From SIG636 sp045604285 (GTDB lineage: Bacteria; Bacillota; Clostridia; Oscillospirales; CAG-382), in the NCBI GenBank assembly GCA_045604285.1, contig JAZUNS010000125.1, forward strand, positions 1 through 11,560: 11,560 nucleotides of DNA, written 5' to 3'. Under the pieces are notes generated by a model. It saw only the letters and a program-made list of their open reading frames with translations. It had not been told where the DNA came from and did not search any database. Shown here in pieces: positions 1-5,668 of the stretch (positions are counted from its first letter, which is position 1; every line of letters starts with the position of its first letter). Position numbers and translations under genes: made by a program.

Positions 1-168
1 ATGAAGCGGGAAGTTGCTGCCGCCATGCAGGTAATTTCCGTGGAGTATGTCCGACAATCGGGCGATAGGGAAAAGCGTCTTTTTAAGGGTGTTGCTTGAA
101 ACGCCCGAAAGCGTGTTAAGATCCTGCCACCAAGAAAAATACTTTATATTTATTAGGAGGCACAAAAC
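1..168 (+). promoter_or_regulatory. Probable structured 5' leader of rpsJ (S10 operon)
   Basis: No recognisable gene lies here. Several short inverted repeats can fold on the plus strand: 9-15 with 33-39 (one G-U pair) enclosing 17-20 with 27-30; 51-54 with 58-61; 71-75 with 79-83; and 87-93 with 100-106 (one G-U pair, 6-base loop). None is followed by a T run, so they do not look like terminators. Frame 1 is open from the left edge to a TGA at 97-99, but its codons (CGG, CGA, TCG, AGG) are unlike those of the neighbours, and it matches no ending of tuf or fusA, the genes often found upstream. The region ends in the rpsJ site AGGAGG at 155-160. Leaders of S10 operons are the known place of autogenous control by L4 in some bacteria; that this leader does the same is inference. 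I see no convincing -35/-10 pair. Confidence 0.45.
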
Positions 169-480
169 ATGGCAAACAAAGAAAAGATCAGAATCCGTCT
201 TAAGTCTTACGACCACACACTTATCGACAAGTGCGCAGAGAAGATAGTTGAGACCGCTAAGAGAAACGGTGCTTCCGTTTCCGGCCCCATTCCTCTCCCC
301 ACCGATAAGGAAATAATCACCATCCTTCGTGCAGTTCACAAGTACAAGGATAGCCGTGAACAGTTTGAACGCAGAACTCACAAGCGTCTTATCGACATCA
401 TCAAGCCCTCTCAGAAGGCAGTTGAAGCTCTTATGGGTATCGAGATGCCCGCAGGCGTTGATATCGAAATCAAGCTCTAA
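169..480 (+). CDS. rpsJ: 30S ribosomal protein S10 (uS10, NusE)
   Basis: S10 sits in the head of the small subunit. In many bacteria it also acts as NusE, pairing with NusB in transcription antitermination. The 103-residue product has the usual length. It carries the family core GPIPLPT at about residues 39-45, the segment HKYKDSREQFERRTHKRLIDI (about 56-76) and the standard ending AGVDIEIKL. The ATG is preceded by AGGAGG at 155-160 with an 8-base spacer, and MANKEKIRIRLKSYDH is the expected N-terminus. It opens the S10 operon. It is separated from rplC by the longest gap in the window, so it may be processed or regulated apart from the genes behind it (inference). Confidence 0.98.
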   Translation: MANKEKIRIRLKSYDHTLIDKCAEKIVETAKRNGASVSGPIPLPTDKEIITILRAVHKYKDSREQFERRTHKRLIDIIKPSQKAVEALMGIEMPAGVDIEIKL

Positions 481-491
481 GATTTAAGCAA

Positions 492-582
492 GTGCCAAAC
501 GGCACAACAACAAATGACAATTACGCCAAAAGCGTAAAATAACGGTCATGTTGCCGCCCAAACGGCGGTAACCAATAACCGT
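492..582 (+). promoter_or_regulatory. Three tandem hairpins in the rpsJ-rplC spacer
   Basis: The 117-base gap between rpsJ and rplC contains three consecutive perfect or near-perfect inverted repeats. The first is 492-496 with 501-505 (GTGCC/GGCAC, loop AAAC). The second is 521-526 with 532-537 (TTACGC/GCGTAA, loop CAAAA). The third is 550-558 with 564-572 (nine pairs, one of them G-U, loop CAAAC), with a possible outer stem 542-546/578-582. All three loops are A-rich and are entered by C. None is followed by a T run, so intrinsic termination is unlikely. The last stem ends immediately before the rplC site AAGGAGG (583-589). A role as an RNA-processing site, stabiliser or ribosomal-protein binding site is inference. 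Confidence 0.6.
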
Positions 583-597
583 AAGGAGGAAAATTTA

Positions 598-1227
598 ATG
601 AAAAAAGGCATCATCGGCAAAAAGATTGGCATGACGCAAATCTTTGATGAAAAGGGCAACGTAATACCTGTAACGGTAGTCGCTGCCGGACCGTGCGTAG
701 TAGTACAGAAGAAAACTGTAGCTAAAGACGGTTATGACGCAGTTCAGTTGGGCTTCTCTGAAATAGAGGACAGAAAGCTGAACAAACCCATGAAGGGTCA
801 CTTTACCAAGGCTGGCGTAGCTTTCAAGAGATATTTGAAAGAGTTCAGACTTGAAGATTGCTCCGCACTTAACGTTGGTGACATCGTTAAGGCAGACACC
901 TTTGAAGTAGGCGAAAAGGTTGACGTAACCGGTATGACCAAGGGCCGCGGCTTCTCCGGTGTTATCAAGAGATGGGGCTGCCACAGACTTAGAATGTCTC
1001 ACGGTACCGGTCCTGTTCACCGTCAGGTTGGCTCTATGGGCGCAAACAGCGATCCTTCCAGAGTTATGAAGAACAAGAAGATGGCAGGTCAGTACGGTAA
1101 CGAAAAGGTTACCACCCTTAATCTTGACGTAGTTAAGATCGACAAGGAAAACAACCTGTTGGCAATCAAGGGCGCCGTTCCCGGTTCCCGCGGCGGTATA
1201 GTATATATCCGCAATACAGTAAAATAA
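598..1227 (+). CDS. rplC: 50S ribosomal protein L3 (uL3)
   Basis: L3 is an early-assembly protein of the large subunit whose long internal loop reaches towards the peptidyl transferase centre. The protein has 209 residues, the normal length. It starts MKKGIIGKKIGMTQIF and carries the loop around residues 117-175, including KGRGFSGVIKRWG, MSHGTGP, GSMGANSDPSRV and KKMAGQYGNEKVT. Gln165 lies in the MAGQ motif that PrmB methylates in E. coli; whether it is modified here is unknown. The start is fixed by AAGGAGG at 583-589, eight bases upstream. Its TAA stop is fused to the next ribosome binding site (TAAGGAGG at 1225-1232). Confidence 0.98.
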   Translation: MKKGIIGKKIGMTQIFDEKGNVIPVTVVAAGPCVVVQKKTVAKDGYDAVQLGFSEIEDRKLNKPMKGHFTKAGVAFKRYLKEFRLEDCSALNVGDIVKADTFEVGEKVDVTGMTKGRGFSGVIKRWGCHRLRMSHGTGPVHRQVGSMGANSDPSRVMKNKKMAGQYGNEKVTTLNLDVVKIDKENNLLAIKGAVPGSRGGIVYIRNTVK

Positions 1228-1239
1228 GGAGGAAAAGAC

Positions 1240-1863
1240 ATGCCTAACATTAACATTCTTAATATGCAGGGCGGCAATTGCGGCACTATGGAGCTTTCCG
1301 AAACCGTATTTGGCGCAGAGGTCAATGTCCCCGTGCTCCACTCTGTAGTAAGAGCATACCTCCTGAACCAGAGACAGGGTACACAGTCTACATTGACAAG
1401 AAGCGAAGTTTCCGGCGGCGGCAGAAAGCCCTGGAGACAGAAGGGTACCGGCAGAGCAAGACAGGGTAGCACCCGTTCTCCTCAGTGGACTCACGGTGGT
1501 ATCGCACTTGGCCCCAAGCCCAGACTTTATAAGATAAGCATAAACAAAAAAGTTAAGAAGGTTGCTTTCAGAAGCGCACTTTCCGCAAAGGTTGAATCCG
1601 GTGAACTGATTGTCGTTGACAATATCGCATTGGAAGAATACAAGACCAAGAAGGTTTGTGAGTTCCTTAAAGCAGTTAACGCAGAGGGTAAGGCTCTTAT
1701 CGTTACCCCCGCCGCAGATGAAAAGGTTTACCGTTCTGCGGGCAATATTCCCGGCGTAAAGGCAAGCCCCGTAAACGCACTTAACGTTTACGATATACTT
1801 AACTGTGACAAGTTGGTTATAGCTAAGGACGCCGTTGCCAGGTTAGAGGAGGTTTATGCCTAA
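1240..1863 (+). CDS. rplD: 50S ribosomal protein L4 (uL4)
   Basis: L4 binds 23S rRNA early in assembly, and its extended loop lines the peptide exit tunnel opposite L22. In some bacteria it also represses its own operon. The 207-residue product has the diagnostic loop at about residues 58-83 (GGGRKPWRQKGTGRARQGS, then TRSPQW), followed by HGGIALGPKPR and a normal C-terminal domain. The residues of the KPWRQKGTGRAR core, where macrolide-resistance changes occur in other species, look unchanged. The start follows GGAGG at 1228-1232 with a 7-base spacer. Its TAA overlaps the ATG of rplW by one base (TAATG at 1861-1865), which suggests translational coupling. Confidence 0.97.
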   Translation: MPNINILNMQGGNCGTMELSETVFGAEVNVPVLHSVVRAYLLNQRQGTQSTLTRSEVSGGGRKPWRQKGTGRARQGSTRSPQWTHGGIALGPKPRLYKISINKKVKKVAFRSALSAKVESGELIVVDNIALEEYKTKKVCEFLKAVNAEGKALIVTPAADEKVYRSAGNIPGVKASPVNALNVYDILNCDKLVIAKDAVARLEEVYA

Positions 1864-2156
1864 TGAAAACTTGCTACGACATTATATTGAAGCCGGTTAT
1901 TACCGAAGCTTCCACGGCTGATATGCAGGACAAGAAGTACACCTTCAAGGTTGCTGTAGACGCCAATAAACAACAGATCAAAGCCGCTGTTGAGGAAATC
2001 TTCAAGGTTCAGGTAGAGAAGGTTACCACCATCAACGTTAAGGCTAAGTCCAAGAGACTCGGTTACCACTACGGTAAGACCGCTGCTTGGAAAAAGGCTT
2101 TTGTAAAGCTTACCGCTGATTCAAAGACTATAGAGTTCTTTGACAGCTTGATGTAA
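1863..2156 (+). CDS. rplW: 50S ribosomal protein L23 (uL23)
   Basis: L23 sits at the mouth of the exit tunnel, where trigger factor and the signal recognition particle dock. The 97-residue protein has the family length and pattern: an N-terminal DIILKPVITEAST segment, KYTFKVAVDANKQQIKAAVEEIF in the middle, then VTTINVKAKSKRLG. The ATG overlaps the rplD stop by one base. Its ribosome binding site AGGAGG (1847-1852) lies inside the end of rplD, ten bases upstream. A nearer out-of-frame ATG at 1856 is only three bases from that site and is not the start. Coupled translation with rplD is the natural reading. Confidence 0.97.
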   Translation: MKTCYDIILKPVITEASTADMQDKKYTFKVAVDANKQQIKAAVEEIFKVQVEKVTTINVKAKSKRLGYHYGKTAAWKKAFVKLTADSKTIEFFDSLM

Positions 2157-2176
2157 TCGAAAGGAGTTAACAGAAC

Positions 2177-3007
2177 ATGGCTACAAAGACATATAAACCT
2201 ACAACTCCCTCGAGAAGACAAATGGCTACCCCTTCCTTCGACGAGATCACCAAGAAGACTCCTGAGAAGAGCCTGATTACCGTTCTCAAGAAGAATGCAG
2301 GCCGTAACAACACCGGTAGAATTACCGTTCGTCATCAGGGCGGCGGCAACAAGAAGAAGTACAGAATTATCGACTTTAAGCGTCAGTCTGATTTGGCTAA
2401 CACCGTAACCGCTATCGAATACGACCCTAACCGTACCGCTTACATTGCATTGTTGGCAGACGCTAACGGCAAGAAGAGCTACATCATAGCTCCTAACGGC
2501 GTTAAGGTTGGCGACGTTCTTTACAGCGGCGCAGACGCAGACATTAAGCCCGGTAATACTCTTCCTATAGCTTCCATCCCCGTTGGTACCTTTATCCACA
2601 ACATCGAGCTTTATCCCGGCAGAGGCGCTCAGCTTGTTAGAAGTGCCGGCAGTGCTGCTCAGCTTATGGCTAAAGAAAACGGCATGGCTCAGGTAAGACT
2701 TCCCTCCGGCGAAGTTAGATTTGTTCGCTTGAACTGCGTAGCTACCATAGGTCAGGTAGGCAATATCGAGCATGAAAACATCAAGCTCGGTAAAGCAGGT
2801 AAGACCCGTCATCTCGGTATCAGACCTACAGTACGCGGCTCTGTTATGAACCCGTGTGATCACCCCCACGGCGGTGGTGAAGGCCGTTCTCCCATCGGTA
2901 GACCTTCTCCTGTTACTCCTTGGGGTAAGCCTGCTCTTGGTTATAAGACCAGAAAGAAGAAGGCACGCACCAATAAGTTCATAGTCAAGCGCAGAAATGA
3001 CAGATAA
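2177..3007 (+). CDS. rplB: 50S ribosomal protein L2 (uL2)
   Basis: L2 is a primary 23S rRNA binder needed for subunit joining and for the peptidyl transferase centre. The 276-residue protein has the normal length. Its RNA-binding OB-type fold includes HQGGGNKKKYRIIDFKR (about 53-69), and the SH3-like part carries PGRGAQLVRSAGSAAQLMA (147-165). The C-terminal block has RPTVRGSVMNP and DHPHGGGEGRSPIGRP, with the strongly conserved His at position 229, the same number as in E. coli. The tail is rich in Lys and Arg. The start follows AAGGAG at 2161-2166. The stop is fused to the rpsS binding site (TAAGGAGG at 3005-3012). Confidence 0.98.
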   Translation: MATKTYKPTTPSRRQMATPSFDEITKKTPEKSLITVLKKNAGRNNTGRITVRHQGGGNKKKYRIIDFKRQSDLANTVTAIEYDPNRTAYIALLADANGKKSYIIAPNGVKVGDVLYSGADADIKPGNTLPIASIPVGTFIHNIELYPGRGAQLVRSAGSAAQLMAKENGMAQVRLPSGEVRFVRLNCVATIGQVGNIEHENIKLGKAGKTRHLGIRPTVRGSVMNPCDHPHGGGEGRSPIGRPSPVTPWGKPALGYKTRKKKARTNKFIVKRRNDR

Positions 3008-3019
3008 GGAGGAACGATT

Positions 3020-3301
3020 ATGAGCAGAAGTGTTAAAAAGGGACCTTTTGTAGAAGCTAAACTCTACAGCAGAGTTTGTGATATGAACCAGAAGGGCGAA
3101 AAGCGTGTTTTGAAGACGTGGTCCCGTTCTTCCACAATATTCCCCGAATTTGTTGGTCACACTATCGCAGTGCATAACGGCAAGACTCATGTTCCCGTAT
3201 ACGTAGTAGAGGACATGGTAGGTCACAAGCTGGGTGAATTTGCACCCACCCGCACCTTCAGAGGTCACGCAGGTTCCAAGACCTCTAATAACGGTAAATA
3301 A
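3020..3301 (+). CDS. rpsS: 30S ribosomal protein S19 (uS19)
   Basis: S19 lies in the head of the small subunit next to S13 and contacts tRNA and the inter-subunit bridge. The protein is 93 residues, the usual length, and starts MSRSVKKGPFVE. It has the hallmark WSRSSTIFPEFVGHTIAVHNGK segment at about residues 34-55, then HKLGEFAPTRTFRGHAG near the end. GGAGG at 3008-3012 with a 7-base spacer fixes the start. It sits in the standard place between rplB and rplV. The gap to rplV is 17 bases and holds GGAAGGAG. Confidence 0.98.
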   Translation: MSRSVKKGPFVEAKLYSRVCDMNQKGEKRVLKTWSRSSTIFPEFVGHTIAVHNGKTHVPVYVVEDMVGHKLGEFAPTRTFRGHAGSKTSNNGK

Positions 3302-3318
3302 GGGAAGGAGATACGATA

Positions 3319-3669
3319 ATGGAACAAAGAGTAGCAAAAGCATATCTCAGACAGTTGCGTATGTCTCCCCGTAAGGTGCAGATAGTTCTTGACCTTATAA
3401 GAAATAAGGACGCAGCTAAGGCTATGGCAATTCTCCGTACCACCAATAAGATTGCATGCGAACCTATCGGCAAGCTTCTTAAGTCTGCTATAGCAAACGC
3501 AGAAAACAATCACGGTATGGACGTTGATAAACTTTATGTAGCACAGTGCTTCGTAACTCCTGGTATGCTCAAGGGCATGAAGAGAGTTATGCCCAGAGCA
3601 AGAGGCGGCGCAGCAAGAATAATCAAGCGCACCTCTCACATCACCATTGTGCTTAAGGAAAAGGAATAG
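3319..3669 (+). CDS. rplV: 50S ribosomal protein L22 (uL22), with altered tunnel loop
   Basis: L22 contacts all domains of 23S rRNA, and its long beta-hairpin lines the exit tunnel constriction with L4. The 116-residue protein shows AKAYLRQLRMSPRKVQIVLDLIR at 6-28, SAIANAENNHG at 56-66 and the closing IIKRTSHITIVL. The hairpin looks unusual. Against E. coli L22 recalled from memory, the stretch between FV and MKR is seven residues (TPGMLKG, 80-86) rather than five. The tip reads PRARGGA (92-98), so Gly97 stands where E. coli has Arg92. No frameshift is apparent and the rest is normal. GGAAGGAG ends at 3310, eight bases before the start. This is the only complete gene here with a TAG stop, and that TAG is fused to the next binding site (TAGGAGG). 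Confidence 0.97.
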   Translation: MEQRVAKAYLRQLRMSPRKVQIVLDLIRNKDAAKAMAILRTTNKIACEPIGKLLKSAIANAENNHGMDVDKLYVAQCFVTPGMLKGMKRVMPRARGGAARIIKRTSHITIVLKEKE

Positions 3670-3685
3670 GAGGCAACAGATTATG
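3664..3685 (+). repeat. Shared stop/RBS/start module, copy 1 (rplV-rpsC junction)
   Basis: This 22-base segment spans the last rplV codon (GAA), its TAG stop, the rpsC binding site and the rpsC ATG. It matches 10571-10592 at the secY-adk junction at 21 of 22 positions. The only difference is the last base of the stop codon (TAG here, TAA there). The common core is GAGGCAACAGATTATG. Part of the match is forced by stop, binding site and start, but the spacer CAACAGATT is not. Confidence 0.7.
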
Positions 3686-4348
3686 GGACAAAAAGTAAAT
3701 CCGCACGGTCTTCGTGTAGGCGTTATTAAAGACTGGGACTCCCGTTGGTTTGTAAAGGACGAGGAGCTTGGCGATACCATCGTTGCCGACTACAAACTTA
3801 GGACCTGGCTTAAGGAAAAAGTTAAGCAGGCAGGCGTTCCCAAGATCGAAATCGAACGTTCCGGCAGCAGACTTCGTGTTATCATCTTCTGTGCAAAACC
3901 CGGTATCATCATTGGTAAGGGTGGCGCAGAGCTTGAAAAGCTTAAGGCTGAGATAAAGAGCTTTACCGGTAACAACCAGGTAGCTATCAGCGTTATCGAA
4001 GTTAAGCAGGTTGACACCAACGCACAGCTTGTTGCAGAAAACATCGCAACCCAGCTTGAAAAGAGAATTTCTTTCCGTCGTGCTATGAAGCAGAGCATAG
4101 GCAAAGCTATGAAGGCAGGCGCAAAGGGTATCAAGATAATGGTTAGCGGCCGTCTCGGCGGTGCAGAAATCGCAAGAAGCGAGCATTACCATGAGGGTAC
4201 TATTCCGCTTCAGACTTTAAGAGCGGACATCGACTATGGCTTCTATGAAGCAAACACCACCTACGGCAAGATCGGTATAAAGACTTGGATATATAAGGGT
4301 GAGGTTCTTCCCGAAGTTAAGCGTGCACCCTCGGAAGGAGGCAAATAA
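3683..4348 (+). CDS. rpsC: 30S ribosomal protein S3 (uS3)
   Basis: S3 forms part of the mRNA entry channel of the small subunit and contributes to mRNA unwinding with S4 and S5. The 221-residue product starts MGQKVNPHGLRVGVIKDWDS. It has an N-terminal KH type II domain with the RNA-binding GIIIGKGG motif at residues 74-81, and a normal C-terminal domain including KIMVSGRLGGAEIARSEHY and TTYGKIGIKTWIYKGEVLP. The reading frame is open further upstream to an ATG at 3647 inside rplV. I chose 3683 because MGQKVNP is the conserved N-terminus and AGGAGG (3668-3673) is nine bases before it. Its TAA ends one base before the rplP ATG. Confidence 0.97.
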   Translation: MGQKVNPHGLRVGVIKDWDSRWFVKDEELGDTIVADYKLRTWLKEKVKQAGVPKIEIERSGSRLRVIIFCAKPGIIIGKGGAELEKLKAEIKSFTGNNQVAISVIEVKQVDTNAQLVAENIATQLEKRISFRRAMKQSIGKAMKAGAKGIKIMVSGRLGGAEIARSEHYHEGTIPLQTLRADIDYGFYEANTTYGKIGIKTWIYKGEVLPEVKRAPSEGGK

Positions 4349-4349
4349 T

Positions 4350-4769
4350 ATGTTAATGCCTAAGAGAGTTAAGTACAGAAGAGTACAGAGGGGCAGACTT
4401 AAAGGTAAAGCAATGAGAGGCAATAAGATCTCCAACGGTGATTACGGCCTAGTTGCAACCGAGCCCGCATGGATTACCAGCAACCAGATAGAGGCAGCCC
4501 GTGTAGCTATGACCCGTTACATTAAAAGAGGCGGTCGCGTTTGGATAAAGATATTCCCCGATAAGCCTATAACTGAGAAACCCGCTGAAACTCGAATGGG
4601 TTCCGGTAAAGGTTCTCCCGAATATTGGGTAGCCGTTGTTAAGCCCGGCAGAGTGCTGTTTGAAATGGACGGCGTTGCTCCCGAGATAGCACGTGAAGCT
4701 ATGCGTCTTGCTTCCCACAAACTTCCTATCAAGTGCAAGTTTGTAAGCAAGAAAGACCTTGAAGCGTAA
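4350..4769 (+). CDS. rplP: 50S ribosomal protein L16 (uL16)
   Basis: L16 is a late-assembly protein near the A-site tRNA and the central protuberance. The protein has 139 residues and starts MLMPKRVKYRRVQRGRLKG. It carries the conserved GDYGLVATEPAWITSNQIEAAR (30-51), the RMGSGKG loop at 82-88 and WVAVVKPGRVLFEM. Arg82 aligns with the arginine that some proteobacteria hydroxylate; no such claim is made here. The frame is open upstream to an ATG at 4299, but 4350 gives the family N-terminus and sits eight bases after AAGGAGG (4335-4341). That binding site lies within the end of rpsC, so the two genes are probably coupled. Confidence 0.96.
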   Translation: MLMPKRVKYRRVQRGRLKGKAMRGNKISNGDYGLVATEPAWITSNQIEAARVAMTRYIKRGGRVWIKIFPDKPITEKPAETRMGSGKGSPEYWVAVVKPGRVLFEMDGVAPEIAREAMRLASHKLPIKCKFVSKKDLEA

Positions 4770-4784
4770 GGAGGATTTACAAAC

Positions 4785-4985
4785 ATGAAAGTAGCTGAAC
4801 TTAGAGAAATGTCTGCCTCCGAGCTTGAAAAGGAGCTGCGTGAGCAGAAGGAAGCATATTTTAAGCTTCGTTTCCAGCATTCCATTAACCAGCTCGACAA
4901 CCCCATGAAGATAGTTGAAACCAAGAAGACTATAGCTCGTATAATGACCATCCTTCGTGAGAAGGAATTGGCAAACAGAGCCTAA
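4785..4985 (+). CDS. rpmC: 50S ribosomal protein L29 (uL29)
   Basis: L29 is a small protein at the tunnel exit beside L23, contacting docking factors such as the signal recognition particle. The 66-residue product has the expected all-helical pattern: MKVAELREMSASELEKELREQKEAYFKLRFQ at the N-terminus, the loop around QLDNP, then a second helix ending TIARIMTILREKE. GGAGG within TAAGGAGG (4767-4774), fused to the rplP stop, precedes it. It lies in its normal place between rplP and rpsQ. Confidence 0.97.
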   Translation: MKVAELREMSASELEKELREQKEAYFKLRFQHSINQLDNPMKIVETKKTIARIMTILREKELANRA

Positions 4986-5003
4986 TCAGGAGGTTATGAG
5001 TAA

Positions 5004-5258
5004 ATGGAAAGAACATTAAGAAAAACAAGAGTAGGCAAGGTTGCATCCAACAAAATGGATAAGACCGTTGTTGTAGCTATAGTTGATAACGTAAAGCATC
5101 CGCTTTACAACAAAATAGTTAAGCGTACCGTTAGATTTAAGGCACACGATGAAAACAACGAATGTGGCATCGGCGACACCGTAGAAATCATGGAAACCCG
5201 CCCCTTGTCCAAGGATAAGTATTTCAGAGTTGTCAGAATAATTGAAAAGGCCAAATAA
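5004..5258 (+). CDS. rpsQ: 30S ribosomal protein S17 (uS17)
   Basis: S17 is a primary 16S rRNA binder with an OB fold in the body of the small subunit. The 84-residue protein begins MERTLRKTRVGKVASNKMDKTVVVAI and contains HPLYNKIVKRTVRFKAHDE, then GIGDTVEIMETRPLSKDKYFRVV, all family landmarks. AGGAGG at 4988-4993 precedes the ATG by ten bases. An out-of-frame ATG at 4996 lies just two bases from the site and opens only seven codons, so it is not used as the gene start. The 26-base gap to rplN holds only that gene's binding site. Confidence 0.97.
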   Translation: MERTLRKTRVGKVASNKMDKTVVVAIVDNVKHPLYNKIVKRTVRFKAHDENNECGIGDTVEIMETRPLSKDKYFRVVRIIEKAK

Positions 5259-5284
5259 GCCGCACTTGAAAGGAGGACACATAT

Positions 5285-5653
5285 ATGGTACAGCAACAAT
5301 CATATCTTAAGGTTGCCGACAATACCGGCGCCAAAGAAATAATGTGCATCCGAGTTCTGGGCGGCACAGGCAGACGCTATGCCGGTGTTGGCGACGTTAT
5401 CGTAGCTTCCGTTAAGAAGGCAGCTCCCGGTGGCGTTGTTAAGAAGGGCGAAGTTGTCAGAGCCGTTGTGGTTAGAACAGTTAAGGGTGTACGTCGTGCA
5501 GACGGTTCCTACGTTAAATTTGATGACAATGCTGCCGTTATAATTAAAGAAGACAAAAACCCCAAGGGTACTCGTATTTTTGGGCCCGTTGCAAGAGAGC
5601 TTCGTGAAAAAGATTACATGAAGATCCTCTCCTTGGCACCGGAAGTTGTTTAA
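5285..5653 (+). CDS. rplN: 50S ribosomal protein L14 (uL14)
   Basis: L14 binds 23S rRNA at the subunit interface next to L19, forms an inter-subunit bridge and is the docking site for the silencing factor RsfS. The protein has 122 residues, exactly the usual length. It carries LKVADNTGAKEIMCIRVLGG (8-27), VVVRTVKGVRRADGSYVKFDDNAAVII, and the ending RIFGPVARELREKDYMKILSLAPEVV. AAAGGAGG at 5269-5276 is eight bases from the ATG. Its TAA is fused to the rplX binding site (TAAGGAGG at 5651-5658). It is the first gene of the classical spc operon, with no promoter or terminator visible at the S10/spc boundary. Confidence 0.98.
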   Translation: MVQQQSYLKVADNTGAKEIMCIRVLGGTGRRYAGVGDVIVASVKKAAPGGVVKKGEVVRAVVVRTVKGVRRADGSYVKFDDNAAVIIKEDKNPKGTRIFGPVARELREKDYMKILSLAPEVV

Positions 5654-5668
5654 GGAGGTAGCGTTACA

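Noticed and set aside
87..122. Possible promoter TTGCTT (92-97) with TAAGAT (117-122)
   Set aside because: The spacer is 19 bases and both hexamers are imperfect; the first falls within a hairpin. Not strong enough to report as a promoter.
47..247. Plus-strand frame of 66 codons overlapping the start of rpsJ, a possible leader peptide
   Set aside because: It has no properly spaced binding site, runs out of frame 79 bases into rpsJ, and its sequence resembles nothing.
492..572. Reading the spacer hairpins as intrinsic terminators or a CRISPR-like repeat array
   Set aside because: No T run follows any stem, and the three palindromes differ in stem sequence and spacing, so they are neither terminators nor direct repeats of one unit.
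595..1494. Minus-strand open frame of 299 codons opposite rplC and the start of rplD
   Set aside because: This is an antisense shadow of L3 and L4 with no recognisable domain.
2069..3343. Long minus-strand open frame of 424 codons opposite rplW, rplB and rpsS
   Set aside because: It lies wholly opposite well-identified ribosomal genes. Its translation has the Ser/Leu/Val/Cys-rich, low-complexity look of an antisense shadow produced by strong codon bias, and it resembles no known protein.
3647..3682. Upstream start for rpsC giving 12 extra residues
   Set aside because: It lies within rplV, lacks a good binding site, and the conserved S3 N-terminus begins at 3683.
4299..4349. Upstream start for rplP giving 17 extra residues
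   Set aside because: It overlaps rpsC by 50 bases; MLMPKRVKYRR at 4350 is the family N-terminus with a well-placed AAGGAGG.
4996..5019. Seven-codon frame starting just before rpsQ
   Set aside because: Its ATG is only two bases from AGGAGG, too close for efficient initiation; the rpsQ ATG at 5004 has the correct spacing.
5259..5284. Possible promoter or terminator at the S10/spc operon boundary (rpsQ-rplN)
   Set aside because: The 26-base gap contains only the rplN binding site; no stem or hexamer pair is visible.
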